Shown here in pieces: positions 20,552-28,344 of a stretch of 46,665 nt of DNA; positions within the stretch are counted from its first letter, which is position 1; the number at the start of each line of letters is the position of its first letter. Source of the stretch: Pseudomonadota bacterium (lineage in GTDB: Bacteria > Pseudomonadota > Gammaproteobacteria > Xanthomonadales > Xanthomonadaceae). The position numbers and the translations under genes are program-made. The notes beneath the pieces were generated by a model. The model saw only the letters and a list, made by a program, of their open reading frames with translations. It was not told the DNA's origin and did not search any database. The stretch covers positions 1-46,665 of the forward strand of contig JAEWGI010000013.1 of the NCBI GenBank assembly GCA_023388355.1. Direction: 5' to 3'.

Positions 20552-20628
20552 GCGATGCGGTACGGCGCGGACGTGCCATTGCGCAGGAGCCCCAGCCGCC
20601 GCCGCGGCCGGCATTGCTCCGTGGCGCG

Positions 20629-21849
20629 ATGAATCCGCAGTCCGCGTCGCGGCAAACCGGCACGGCCGCTCCGGACGCCGATGTCGTCATCATCGGCGCC
20701 GGCGCCGCCGGCCTGATGTGCGCGATCGCCGCCGGCGCGCGCGGGCGCCGGGTGCTGGTGCTCGACCACGCCAACAGGGTCGGCAAGAAGATCCTGATGT
20801 CCGGCGGCGGGCGCTGCAACTTCACCAATACCGGCACCACGCCGGCGAATTTCCTTTCGGCCAATCCGCACTTCTGCAAGTCGGCGCTGGCACGCTACGC
20901 GCCGGCCGATTTCATCGCCATGGTCGAACGCCACGGCATCGCGTACCACGAGAAGGAGCTGGGCCAGCTGTTCTGCGACGAGTCGTCGAAGCTGATCGTG
21001 CGCATGCTGCTCGACGAATGCGCGGCGGTCGGCGCGCAGGTGCGCACGCATTGCGGCGTGGAGCGCATCGAACGCCTCGACGGCGGCGGATTCCGCCTGC
21101 AAACCGCGCCGGGCACGTTCGAATGCGAATCGCTGGTGGTGGCCACCGGCGGACTGTCGATCCCGAGCATGGGCGCGACCGGCTTCGGCTACGAGCTTGC
21201 GCGCCGGTTCGGCCACGAGGTCCTCGCCACGCGCGCGGGGCTGGTGCCGCTGACGCTGTCGGGCAAGCACCTGGAGCGCCTGCAGGACCTGTCAGGGGTG
21301 TCGCTGGAAGTCGAGGCGCGCTGCAACGGTGTTGCCTTCCGCAACCGCATGCTCGTCACCCACCGCGGGGTGAGCGGCCCGGCGATCCTGCAGATCTCCT
21401 CGTACTGGCAGCCCGGCGCGGAGTTGCGGCTGGACCTGCTGCCCGACCGCGACATCGGTGCCTGGCTGTCCGCGCGCCAGCGAGAGCGCGGCGACGCCGC
21501 ACTGCTCACCGTGCTGGCCGAAGCGCTGCCGCGACGCTTCGCCCAGCGCCTGTGCGAGGTCGGGCTTCCGAGTCGCCCGCTGCGGCAGTACACGCCGGCG
21601 CAGCTGCGCGAAGTGGCCGGCACGCTTGGCGACTGGCCGCTGGTGGCCAGCGGCACCGAAGGCTATCGCACCGCCGAAGTCACCCTGGGAGGCGTGGATA
21701 CCGACGGCCTGTCCTCGACCAGCATGATGTCGAAGCTGGTGCCGGGGCTGTTCTTCATCGGCGAAGTGGTCGATGTCACCGGCTGGCTGGGCGGCTACAA
21801 CTTCCAGTGGGCCTGGGCGTCGGGATACGCCGCCGGACAGGTCGCCTGA
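20629..21849 (+). CDS. FAD-dependent oxidoreductase, HI0933/YhiN family
   Basis: This 406-residue flavoprotein has the N-terminal FAD-binding Rossmann motif VIIGAGAAGLMCAI, the family signature GKKILMSGGGRCNFTN, the mid-region ATGGLSIPSMGATGFGYELA, and the C-terminal FAD contact DVTGWLGGYNFQWAWASGYAAG. The family is widespread (YhiN in E. coli); no enzymatic reaction is established for it. The ATG at MNPQSA was chosen over an upstream in-frame TTG. Nothing in the neighbours suggests its substrate. Confidence 0.93.
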   Translation: MNPQSASRQTGTAAPDADVVIIGAGAAGLMCAIAAGARGRRVLVLDHANRVGKKILMSGGGRCNFTNTGTTPANFLSANPHFCKSALARYAPADFIAMVERHGIAYHEKELGQLFCDESSKLIVRMLLDECAAVGAQVRTHCGVERIERLDGGGFRLQTAPGTFECESLVVATGGLSIPSMGATGFGYELARRFGHEVLATRAGLVPLTLSGKHLERLQDLSGVSLEVEARCNGVAFRNRMLVTHRGVSGPAILQISSYWQPGAELRLDLLPDRDIGAWLSARQRERGDAALLTVLAEALPRRFAQRLCEVGLPSRPLRQYTPAQLREVAGTLGDWPLVASGTEGYRTAEVTLGGVDTDGLSSTSMMSKLVPGLFFIGEVVDVTGWLGGYNFQWAWASGYAAGQVA

Positions 21850-21983
21850 GCCGGAAGGGTCGCCGCAGCCTGTCGACATCCGACAGATCATCCCCTCCGC
21901 CGTTGCCGCGAGAGGGGGAATGACCGTGCGTTGTTCCAGGGGTTCGCCATGGCCTGGATCGTTGTTGCAATGCAGCGCATGCG

Positions 21984-22020
21984 ATAGGGATTGCCTATCC
22001 ATGCGCACTCGTAATTCGAT
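21984..22020 (+). promoter_or_regulatory. OxyR-like binding site upstream of catalase
   Basis: ATAG (21984-21987), seven bases, then CTAT (21995-21998) gives an exact OxyR half-operator inside the palindrome GATAGGGATTGCCTATC. The next two tetranucleotides at the correct 7-bp spacing are CACT (weak) and CGAT (three of four to CTAT). It lies about 65-100 bp before the catalase ATG, the expected place for peroxide-induced activation. Confidence 0.6.
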
Positions 22021-22085
22021 TTCACCTATCTTCCGCAAAGGGATATGGTGACCGCATCCAACGCCACCAGCCTGGGGAGCCAGCA

Positions 22086-23603
22086 ATGAACAAGCCTTCC
22101 GACAAGAAGTGCCCCGTCACCCACCTGACCACCCAGTTCGGCGCCCCGGTGCCCGACAACCAGAACAGCCTCACCGCCGGACCGCGCGGCCCGCTGCTGT
22201 CGCAGGACGTCTGGCTGCACGAGAAGCTGGGCAATTTCGTGCGCGAGGTGATCCCCGAGCGGCGCATGCACGCCAAGGGGTCCGGCGCCTTCGGCACCTT
22301 CACCGTCACCCACGACATCACGAAGTACACCCGCGCCGCGATCTTCTCGCAGGTGGGCAAGAAGACCGAGATGTTCGCCCGCTTCACCACGGTGGCCGGC
22401 GAGCGCGGCGCGGCCGACGCCGAGCGCGACATCCGCGGCTTCGCGCTGAAGTTCTACACCGAGGAAGGCAACTGGGACATGGTGGGCAACAACACCCCCG
22501 TGTTCTTCATCCGCGATCCGCGCAAGTTCCCCGACCTCAACAAGGCGGTCAAGCGCGACCCGCGCACCAACCTGCGCTCGGCCACCAACAACTGGGACTG
22601 GTGGAGCCTGCTGCCCGAGGCCCTGCACCAGGTCACCATAGTGATGAGCGACCGCGGCATCCCGAAGTCCTACCGCCACATGCACGGCTTCGGCTCGCAC
22701 ACCTACAGCTTCTGGAACGAGGCCGGCGAGCGCTACTGGGTGAAGTTCCACTTCCGCACCCAGCAGGGCATCGAGAACCTCACCGACGCCGAGGCGGCCG
22801 ATATCGTCGGCAATGATCGCGAGAGCCACCAGCGCGACCTGTACGAGGCGATCGAACGCGGCGAATTCCCGAAGTGGAAGATGTACATCCAGGTGATGCC
22901 CGAGACCGATGCGGAGAAGGTGCCCTACCACCCCTTCGACCTGACCAAGGTGTGGCCCAAGGGCGACTACCCGCTGATCGAGGTCGGCGAGTTCGAGCTC
23001 AACCGCAACCCGGAGAACTTCTTCGCCGACGTCGAGCAGAGCGCGTTCGCACCAAGCAACCTGGTGCCGGGCATCGCCCCTTCGCCGGACAAGATGCTGC
23101 AGTCGCGCCTGTTCAACTATGCCGACGCGCAGCGCTACCGGCTGGGCGTGAACTACCACCAGATCCCGGTCAACGCCGCGCGCTGCCCGGTCAACAGCAA
23201 CCACCGCGACGGCGCCGGGCGCATGGACGGCAACTACGGCAGCCTGCCCCACTACGAGCCCAACAGCTTCAACCAGTGGCAGGAGCAGCCGCAGTTCCGC
23301 GAGCCGCCGCTGAAGATCAACGGCGACGCGGACTGGTGGAATTTCCGCGACGACGATTCCAACTACTACAAGCAGCCCGGCGACCTGTTCCGGCTGATGA
23401 CGCCGTCGCAGCAGCAGGCGCTGTTCGACAACACCGCCCGCGCCATGGGCGACGCGCCGGACTTCATCAAGCGCCGCCACGTGGACAACTGCAGCAAGGC
23501 CGATCCAGCCTATGGCGCCGGCGTCGAGGCGGCGTTGCGCAAGCTGGGCGCATTCGCGGCGGAGGACTCGCCCAACAGCCTGGGCACGGGGCCGTCGCGT
23601 TAG
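22086..23603 (+). CDS. katA: Monofunctional heme catalase
   Basis: This 505-residue enzyme converts hydrogen peroxide to water and oxygen. The distal heme His is in [16 protein letters not shown], the catalytic Asn is in [14 protein letters not shown], and the proximal Tyr ligand is in the signature [14 protein letters not shown]. The short, roughly 500-residue form without a C-terminal flavodoxin-like domain is the small-subunit (clade 3) type. No signal peptide, so it is cytoplasmic. GGGGAG precedes the ATG. An OxyR-like site lies upstream, which suggests peroxide induction. The symbol is by similarity; katB-type names are also used for such enzymes. Confidence 0.96.
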   Translation: MNKPSDKKCPVTHLTTQFGAPVPDNQNSLTAGPRGPLLSQDVWLHEKLGNFVREVIPERRMHAKGSGAFGTFTVTHDITKYTRAAIFSQVGKKTEMFARFTTVAGERGAADAERDIRGFALKFYTEEGNWDMVGNNTPVFFIRDPRKFPDLNKAVKRDPRTNLRSATNNWDWWSLLPEALHQVTIVMSDRGIPKSYRHMHGFGSHTYSFWNEAGERYWVKFHFRTQQGIENLTDAEAADIVGNDRESHQRDLYEAIERGEFPKWKMYIQVMPETDAEKVPYHPFDLTKVWPKGDYPLIEVGEFELNRNPENFFADVEQSAFAPSNLVPGIAPSPDKMLQSRLFNYADAQRYRLGVNYHQIPVNAARCPVNSNHRDGAGRMDGNYGSLPHYEPNSFNQWQEQPQFREPPLKINGDADWWNFRDDDSNYYKQPGDLFRLMTPSQQQALFDNTARAMGDAPDFIKRRHVDNCSKADPAYGAGVEAALRKLGAFAAEDSPNSLGTGPSR

Positions 23604-23621
23604 GGAAGGCCTGAACAACCA

Positions 23622-23650
23622 TCGTCGTTTCCGCCTTCGCGGGAATGACG
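23622..23650. repeat. Short palindromic extragenic repeat
   Basis: The stretch TCGTCGTTTCCGCC followed by TTCGCGGGAATGACG folds as an imperfect hairpin. It matches the widespread GTCATTCCCGCGAA-GCGGGAA extragenic repeat of proteobacteria. It lies just downstream of the catalase stop. Confidence 0.6.
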
Positions 23651-23695
23651 GCAGCCGGGCATCGTGACGCCGCAGCGGCGCGGCGCCACCTGCAG

Positions 23696-23723
23696 GGGCC
23701 GCGGACCTGTACGTCCGCGGCCC
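23696..23723. terminator. Strong hairpin between convergent katA and hslR genes
   Basis: An 11-bp perfect stem (GGGCCGCGGAC paired with GTCCGCGGCCC, loop CTGTAC) lies between two convergent genes. There is no clear T-run on either side, so its role as a bidirectional terminator is an inference from position and stability. Confidence 0.5.
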
Positions 23724-23745
23724 TTCGCGTCCGCGGCGCGCGGAT

Positions 23746-24162
23746 TCAGAGCGCGTCGATGTCGCCCAGCGCGCGGATCAGGCGACGGGCGCGCTTGTCA
23801 GGCCTGCTTTCGGGCGGGCGGAAGCCGTCGCGCGCGGCCCTGCGCAGCTTCGCGGCCTCCTCGCGCGCGCTGCGCGAGGCGTCGGACTCCCGGTACAGCG
23901 CCTGCGCGACCGGGGCCGGGCCGCGCTCGTCCGACAGTCCCAGCACCTCGACCTCGAACGCGTCCTCGCCGCGCACCACGCGCAGCGCGTCTCCCACCCG
24001 CACCATCCGCGCAGGCTTGGGCCGCTGCCCACCGATCGCGACCTTGCCGGTTTCCACCGCCTGCCGCGCCAGCGCCCGGGTGCGGAAGAAGCGCGCGGCC
24101 CACAGCCAGACGTCGATGCGCACGCCGGCGCGGGGTGCGGCGCTGGATTCGGATTCGCCCAT
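23746..24162 (-). CDS. hslR: S4-domain RNA-binding protein, Hsp15 family
   Basis: This 138-residue protein contains an N-terminal S4 RNA-binding domain (VRIDVWLWAARFFRTRALARQAVETGKVAIGG) followed by RVGDALRVVRGED and a very basic C-terminal tail. Hsp15 binds free 50S subunits that still carry a nascent chain with tRNA and helps recycle them; that role is known from E. coli. The length matches (E. coli 133). It is convergent with catalase and divergent from the MATE remnant. Confidence 0.92.
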   Translation of the reverse strand: MGESESSAAPRAGVRIDVWLWAARFFRTRALARQAVETGKVAIGGQRPKPARMVRVGDALRVVRGEDAFEVEVLGLSDERGPAPVAQALYRESDASRSAREEAAKLRRAARDGFRPPESRPDKRARRLIRALGDIDAL

Positions 24163-24201
24163 GCGCGGAGTCTAACGCCGGGCCGCGTCCGCTCCGGCAC
24201 G

Positions 24202-24321
24202 ATGGCGCCGATGCCCCGCCCGTCGATGCGCGACCTCGCCGAAGGCGCCATCGCCCACACCCTGCTGGCGTTCGCGCTGCCGATCCCGGGCGGCAACGTG
24301 CTGCCGTCGCCCAACGCCCGG
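24202..24321 (+). pseudogene. Remnant of a MATE-family efflux transporter, N-terminus only
   Basis: The reading MRDLAEGAIAHTLLAFALP followed by IPGGNVLPSPNA matches the first cytoplasmic segment and first membrane helix of NorM/MATE transporters (family pattern: D-L-x-x-G-x-I-x-x-T-L-L-x-F-A-L-P-I-L-G-G-N-V-L-Q-S-L-N). Three family-conserved Leu/Gln positions are Pro here. The similarity stops after about 35 codons, and none of the other eleven helices follows. The frame then runs on into the rplS terminator without any recognisable domain. I read it as the 5' stump of a deleted gene. Confidence 0.55.
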
Positions 24322-24399
24322 CGAATGCGGTTCGGGTCTGCGCTTGCCCGGGAGGAGGAGGCCGTCGCGGACTGCTGCCCGGAGCCGGAGCCTGAACGC

Positions 24400-24426
24400 A
24401 AACGGCCGCCCCGGGGGCGGCCGTTT
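24400..24426 (-). terminator. Terminator at the end of the rpsP-rplS operon
   Basis: A perfect 11-bp stem (AAACGGCCGCC paired with GGCGGCCGTTT, loop CCGGG) lies 38 bp after the rplS stop. The A/T ends of the stem supply a short T-run on both strands, so it could act in either direction. Confidence 0.8.
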
Positions 24427-24463
24427 GGCGTGGGCGCTGGACCAGCGCCACCTCGCAGCGGGC

Positions 24464-24886
24464 TTACTCGGCCGCTTCGGCCTTGGCTGCAGCTGCGGCC
24501 TGGGCGCGCGCCTTGGCGTTGCCGGCCAGGTCTTCCTTGATGCGCGCCTTCTTGCCCTGCAGGCCACGCAGGTAGTACAGCTTGCCGGCGCGGACCTTGC
24601 CGCGGCGCTTGACCTCGACCGAGTCGATGGTCGCGCTGTGGCTCTGGAACACGCGCTCCACGCCGAAGCCGTGGGAAATCTTGCGGACCGTGAACGAGGA
24701 GTTCAGGCCGGCGTTCTTCCTGCCGATGACCACGCCCTCGTAGGCCTGGACGCGCTCGCGGTTGCCTTCCTTGACCTTGACGTTGACGACGACGGTGTCG
24801 CCGGGGCCGAAGTCGGGAAGCTGGCGCTGCACCTGTTCGGTCTCGAACTGCTGCAGCAGGGTGTTCAGGGACGGCTTGGTGGTCAT
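24464..24886 (-). CDS. rplS: 50S ribosomal protein L19
   Basis: This 140-residue ribosomal protein sits at the 30S-50S interface. Characteristic sequences are [32 protein letters not shown] and the basic [24 protein letters not shown]. The C-terminal Ala/Lys/Glu tail is about 20 residues longer than in E. coli (115 residues). It is the last gene of the rpsP-rimM-trmD-rplS operon, 264 bp from trmD, with a TAGAAT -10 element in the gap that suggests an extra promoter. Confidence 0.98.
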   Translation of the reverse strand: MTTKPSLNTLLQQFETEQVQRQLPDFGPGDTVVVNVKVKEGNRERVQAYEGVVIGRKNAGLNSSFTVRKISHGFGVERVFQSHSATIDSVEVKRRGKVRAGKLYYLRGLQGKKARIKEDLAGNAKARAQAAAAAKAEAAE

Positions 24887-24984
24887 GACGGTGTCTCGAA
24901 GGAGCCTGTTGGATTAGTTGTAGGCGTGGTGCACGTGGACGCACGCTCTTGGCACGCTGCCTGCCGGTGGCAGGTCAGCCGCGT

Positions 24985-24990
24985 ATTCTA
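24985..24990 (-). promoter_or_regulatory. Possible rplS promoter, -10 element
   Basis: On the minus strand TAGAAT (five of six to consensus) stands about 100 bp before the rplS start, inside an unusually long gap after trmD. I see no good -35 element at 16-18 bp, so this is a weak call. Confidence 0.35.
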
Positions 24991-25116
24991 GCCCGGTTTC
25001 CGCCGCCACGCCACGCCGCCCGCCGGGATGGATGCTCCGGGACCCGCCCGCCGTTGGGGGGGCATGTCCGCAAGACGGGAATCCCCGGACGCTCGACTCG
25101 TCGCGGAGCACTGTCC

Positions 25117-25145
25117 GTGGATCCCCGCGTTTGCGGGGGGACGAC
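25117..25145. repeat. Short palindromic extragenic repeat
   Basis: GTGGATCCCCGCGTTTGCGG followed by GGGGACGAC is an imperfect hairpin (CCCCGC/GCGGGG arms). It matches the common TCGTCATCCCCGCGAAAGCGGGGATCCA repeat type. It lies directly downstream of the trmD stop, in the trmD-rplS gap. Confidence 0.6.
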
Positions 25146-25150
25146 GGCGC

Positions 25151-25918
25151 TTACCCGGACCCGCCCTGGCCTTCTTCGCAAGCCCCGTCTTCGGGCTGGG
25201 CGGCCAGCCAGGCCAGTTCGGCCGGCGACAGCCCGGCCGCGGCCAGCAGGTCCGGGCGCCGCTGGCGGGTGCGCAGCAGCGCCTGGCGGCGGCGCCAGAG
25301 CGCGATTTCGGCGTGGTTGCCCGACAGCAGCACCTCCGGCACCGGGCCAAGCTCGTGCTCCACCGGGCGGGTGTAGTGCGGGCAGTCGAGCAGGCCGTCG
25401 GCCTCGAAGCTGTCCTGGGCGGCGGAGCCGGCGTCGTTCAGGACCCCGTCCTGGAGCCGGGCAACGGCATCGATCACGACCGCCGCGGCCAGCTCGCCGC
25501 CGGACAGCACGTAGTCGCCGATCGACAGCTCCTCGTCCACCTCGGCCGCAAGCAGGCGCTCGTCGACGCCCTCGTAGCGGCCGCACAGCAGGATGATGCG
25601 CTCGCGCGCGGCCAGTTCGCGCACCGTCGCCTGGGTCAGCCGCCGGCCCTGGGGGCTGAGGTAGACCACCCTGGCCGGGGCCGGATGCGCCGCGCGCGCG
25701 GCGGCGATGGCGGCGCGCAGCGGGTCGATCAGCATCACCATGCCCGGGCCGCCGCCGAAGGGGCGGTCGTCGACCCGGCGGTAGTTGCCCTCGGCGTAGT
25801 CGCGCGGATTCCAGCCCCGGATCGACAGCAGCCCGCGCTCCTGCGCCCGCCCGACCACGCCGAAGCCGGCGCACTGGGCGACGAATCCGGGGAACAGGCT
25901 GATCAGGTCGAAGTGCAT
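25151..25918 (-). CDS. trmD: tRNA (guanine-N1)-methyltransferase TrmD
   Basis: TrmD methylates G37 of tRNAs with G at position 36, which prevents +1 frameshifting. The 255-residue protein begins [13 protein letters not shown], contains [17 protein letters not shown], and forms the trefoil knot with [22 protein letters not shown] and [14 protein letters not shown]. The catalytic Asp falls in the [16 protein letters not shown] region. Full length (E. coli 255). It is preceded by rimM with a 40-bp gap. Confidence 0.98.
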   Translation of the reverse strand: MHFDLISLFPGFVAQCAGFGVVGRAQERGLLSIRGWNPRDYAEGNYRRVDDRPFGGGPGMVMLIDPLRAAIAAARAAHPAPARVVYLSPQGRRLTQATVRELAARERIILLCGRYEGVDERLLAAEVDEELSIGDYVLSGGELAAAVVIDAVARLQDGVLNDAGSAAQDSFEADGLLDCPHYTRPVEHELGPVPEVLLSGNHAEIALWRRRQALLRTRQRRPDLLAAAGLSPAELAWLAAQPEDGACEEGQGGSG

Positions 25919-25958
25919 GAGGAGCCGGGATTGGAATTGGGGATCCGGAGCCGCCGGG

Positions 25959-26471
25959 TCAGAAGTCGGCGGGCCAGTCCACGGTGATGCGGCGGGCGTC
26001 GAAGTCGATCGCGACGATGACGTCGGGCTGGAGGAAGGGGATCATGCGCTCGCGGTCGCCGCGGGCGACCAGGACGTCGTTGGCGCCGGTGGAAAACAGG
26101 TGCGAGACCAGGCCGAAGTCGGCGCCTTCGGTGTTCACCACCGCCAGGCCCTCCAGGTCGACCCAGTAGTACTCGCCCGGCGCCGGTGGCGGCAGCGCGC
26201 TGCGCGGGACGTGCAGTTCGGCGCCGCGCAGGGTCTCGGCGGCGTCGCGGTCCTCGATGCCGGGCAGGCTCACGACCAGGCCCTTGGCCGTGCTGCGTCC
26301 GCGCAGGCTTTCGAGTTCGCGCTCCTCGCCCCGGGCGGTGCGCAGGAGCAGCGGCCGGTAGCGCAGGATCGCCCCGGGCGGATCGCTGAAGGATTCGAGC
26401 TTGAGTTCGCCACGCACGCCAAACGCGCCGTGGATCCTGCCCATGAGGATGCGGCGCGTCTGGTCGTTCAT
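25959..26471 (-). CDS. rimM: 16S rRNA processing protein RimM
   Basis: This 170-residue protein helps 30S subunit maturation near S19. The N-terminal domain has [21 protein letters not shown] and the C-terminal PRC-barrel has [16 protein letters not shown], ending in VDWPADF. Normal length. It lies in the conserved operon between rpsP (34 bp) and trmD. Confidence 0.97.
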   Translation of the reverse strand: MNDQTRRILMGRIHGAFGVRGELKLESFSDPPGAILRYRPLLLRTARGEERELESLRGRSTAKGLVVSLPGIEDRDAAETLRGAELHVPRSALPPPAPGEYYWVDLEGLAVVNTEGADFGLVSHLFSTGANDVLVARGDRERMIPFLQPDVIVAIDFDARRITVDWPADF

Positions 26472-26505
26472 GCTGTCGTCGGCTGCGCGGCGCGCAACCG
26501 GGCCG

Positions 26506-26763
26506 TCACGCGGCCGGCGCGGCCTTGGAGATTTCGCGGTACAGGTTGCGGACCTTGTCGGTCAGCTGCGCACCCTGGCCCACCCAGTGGTCGACGCGCG
26601 CGGTATCGAGCACGATGCGCTGCTCGGCACCCTGCGCGACCGGGTTGTAGTAGCCGACGCGCTCGATGTTGCGGCCGTCGCGCGCGCTGCGCGAGTCGGT
26701 GACGATGATGTGGTAGAAGGGGCGCTTCTTCGCGCCGCCGCGGGTGAGGCGGATCTTGACCAT
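26506..26763 (-). CDS. rpsP: 30S ribosomal protein S16
   Basis: This 85-residue ribosomal protein begins [19 protein letters not shown] and contains [12 protein letters not shown], both typical of S16. The start is the ATG of MVKIRL; longer in-frame readings upstream are not supported. It is the first gene of the rpsP-rimM-trmD-rplS operon, with its own promoter just upstream. Confidence 0.98.
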   Translation of the reverse strand: MVKIRLTRGGAKKRPFYHIIVTDSRSARDGRNIERVGYYNPVAQGAEQRIVLDTARVDHWVGQGAQLTDKVRNLYREISKAAPAA

Positions 26764-26813
26764 GGTGCGGTTCCGGTGTTGCCCAGTCGCCAGGATGGCG
26801 AGGTAAGCCGGCA

Positions 26814-26842
26814 ATTCTAGCGAAACGGCGCGGCGAGGGAAA
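26814..26842 (-). promoter_or_regulatory. Promoter of the rpsP operon
   Basis: On the minus strand TTTCCC (26837-26842) is spaced 17 bp from TAGAAT (26814-26819), about 50 bp before the rpsP ATG. The -10 matches five of six bases and the spacing is ideal; the -35 is weak. It implies that the operon is transcribed independently of ffh, which lies nearly 9 kb away. Confidence 0.55.
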
Positions 26843-26970
26843 GTCGCCCGGCCTTGCCCGCGCCAGCCGCCGCACCTGCCGGCCTGCCGGCGCATCGATC
26901 CCGCCCCGCCGCCCGCGGCCAGCCGCGCAGGCCGATCGCGCCCACCCCTGTCGAAGGTCATGCGGCTGGC

Positions 26971-26990
26971 GGGAACTGTTTCCGTATCAT
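26971..26990 (+). promoter_or_regulatory. Candidate promoter/operator of the mdtABC operon
   Basis: The gap of about 360 bp between the divergent rpsP and mdtA genes holds TATCAT (26985-26990, five of six to a -10). Overlapping the spacer region just upstream is a small dyad, GGGAAC-T-GTTTCC (26971-26983), which could be a repressor site. No good -35 is visible. I see no gene in this gap. Confidence 0.35.
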
Positions 26991-27129
26991 CGGGTCTTCA
27001 CATCGACGCTGCCCGGGACCGCTCCCGCGGGCTTGCGGCGCCTGCATACCCCTCCCTTCCGGCAATGTCGACCGCGACACCGCGGCCGGCACTGGCCGGG
27101 TCACGCCCTGCTTTTCGAACCGACCAGCC

Positions 27130-28344
27130 ATGACCCGCATGTCCCGCCCCGTGAAATTCCTCCTCCTTGCCGGCCTGTGCCTGGCGGTGCTGCTGTCCTG
27201 GCGCGCATGCAGCAGCGGGGATGCGGACCAGGAGGGGGCTGGCGGCGCGGGCTGGGGCGACGGGCGCCCGCCCACGGCGGTCCGGGTGGTGCCGGCCGAA
27301 CGCGGCCCGCTGGAGGTCGAACTCAAGGCGCTGGGCACGGTGACCCCGCTGCGCACCGTGACGGTGCGCTCGCGGGTGGAGGGCGAACTGCTGCGGGTCG
27401 CGTTCGAAGAAGGCCAGCAGGTGCGGGAAGGCGAGCTGCTGGCGCAGATCGACCCGGCGCCGTTCGAAATCCAGCTGGCCCGTGCCACGGGGCAGCAGAA
27501 GCAGAACCTGGCCGAGCTGGAAAACACCCGGATCCAGCTGCAGCGCTACCGCGACCTGGCCGGCGGCCACTACGTGTCGGCCCAGGACGTGGCCAACCTG
27601 CAGGCGCAGGTCCGGCAGTTCGAAGGCCGGCGCGAGAGCGACCAGGCCGCGGTCGACGAGGCCCGGCTGCAGCTCGACTACACCCGCATCGTGGCGCCGA
27701 TCGACGGGCGCGTGGGCCTGCGCAACGTGGACGTGGGCAACCTGGTGCGTGCCGGCGACGAGGACGGGATCGTCACCATCACCCGGACCCGGCCGATCAG
27801 CGTCGTTTTCGCCCTGCCCGAAACGGTGGTGGGCGACGTGGCGGCGGCGGTCGAGCGCGGCGGCGTGACGGCGCTGACGGTGCAGGCCTGGGATCGGGAC
27901 GAACGCCAGCTGCTGGCCACCGGCACCCTGTCCAGCCTCGACAACCGGATCGACACCCGGACCGGTACGCTGCGCCTGCGCGCGCTGTTCGACAACGCCG
28001 ACGATGCCCTGTTCCCCAACCAGTCGGTGAACGTGCGCCTGCGCCTGGGCAGCGAGGAAGTGATCGCGATCCCCGATGCGGCGGTGCAGTTCGGCAGCCA
28101 GGGCAACTACGTCTACGTGATCGGCGAGGACGACACCGCCAGCGTGCGCCAGGTGCAGCTGGGCGCCGCGCATGGCGACCGGGTGGCGGTCGTGGCCGGC
28201 CTGGAGGCCGGCGAGCGCGTGGTGCTGGAAGGACTGGACCGGCTGTACGAAGGCAGCAAGGTCGAGGTGGTGGCCGCGGAAAGCGACGACGACGGCGATG
28301 CCGGCAACGAAGGCGGTGAGACCGAGCCGGCCGCACAGCGATGA
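27130..28344 (+). CDS. mdtA: RND efflux periplasmic adaptor subunit, MdtA-like
   Basis: This 404-residue membrane fusion protein links an inner-membrane RND pump to an outer-membrane channel. It has an N-terminal hydrophobic anchor ([17 protein letters not shown]), a barrel-sandwich (lipoyl-like) half-motif [30 protein letters not shown], a helical hairpin rich in Gln, Leu and Arg (residues about 118-185), the second lipoyl half ending [20 protein letters not shown], and a C-terminal beta-barrel and membrane-proximal domain. A Cys near the helix end could also be a lipidation site but lacks a proper lipobox. The acidic C-terminal tail is unusual. It overlaps mdtB by 4 bp (ATGA). No TolC-like gene is present. 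Confidence 0.93.
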   Translation: MTRMSRPVKFLLLAGLCLAVLLSWRACSSGDADQEGAGGAGWGDGRPPTAVRVVPAERGPLEVELKALGTVTPLRTVTVRSRVEGELLRVAFEEGQQVREGELLAQIDPAPFEIQLARATGQQKQNLAELENTRIQLQRYRDLAGGHYVSAQDVANLQAQVRQFEGRRESDQAAVDEARLQLDYTRIVAPIDGRVGLRNVDVGNLVRAGDEDGIVTITRTRPISVVFALPETVVGDVAAAVERGGVTALTVQAWDRDERQLLATGTLSSLDNRIDTRTGTLRLRALFDNADDALFPNQSVNVRLRLGSEEVIAIPDAAVQFGSQGNYVYVIGEDDTASVRQVQLGAAHGDRVAVVAGLEAGERVVLEGLDRLYEGSKVEVVAAESDDDGDAGNEGGETEPAAQR

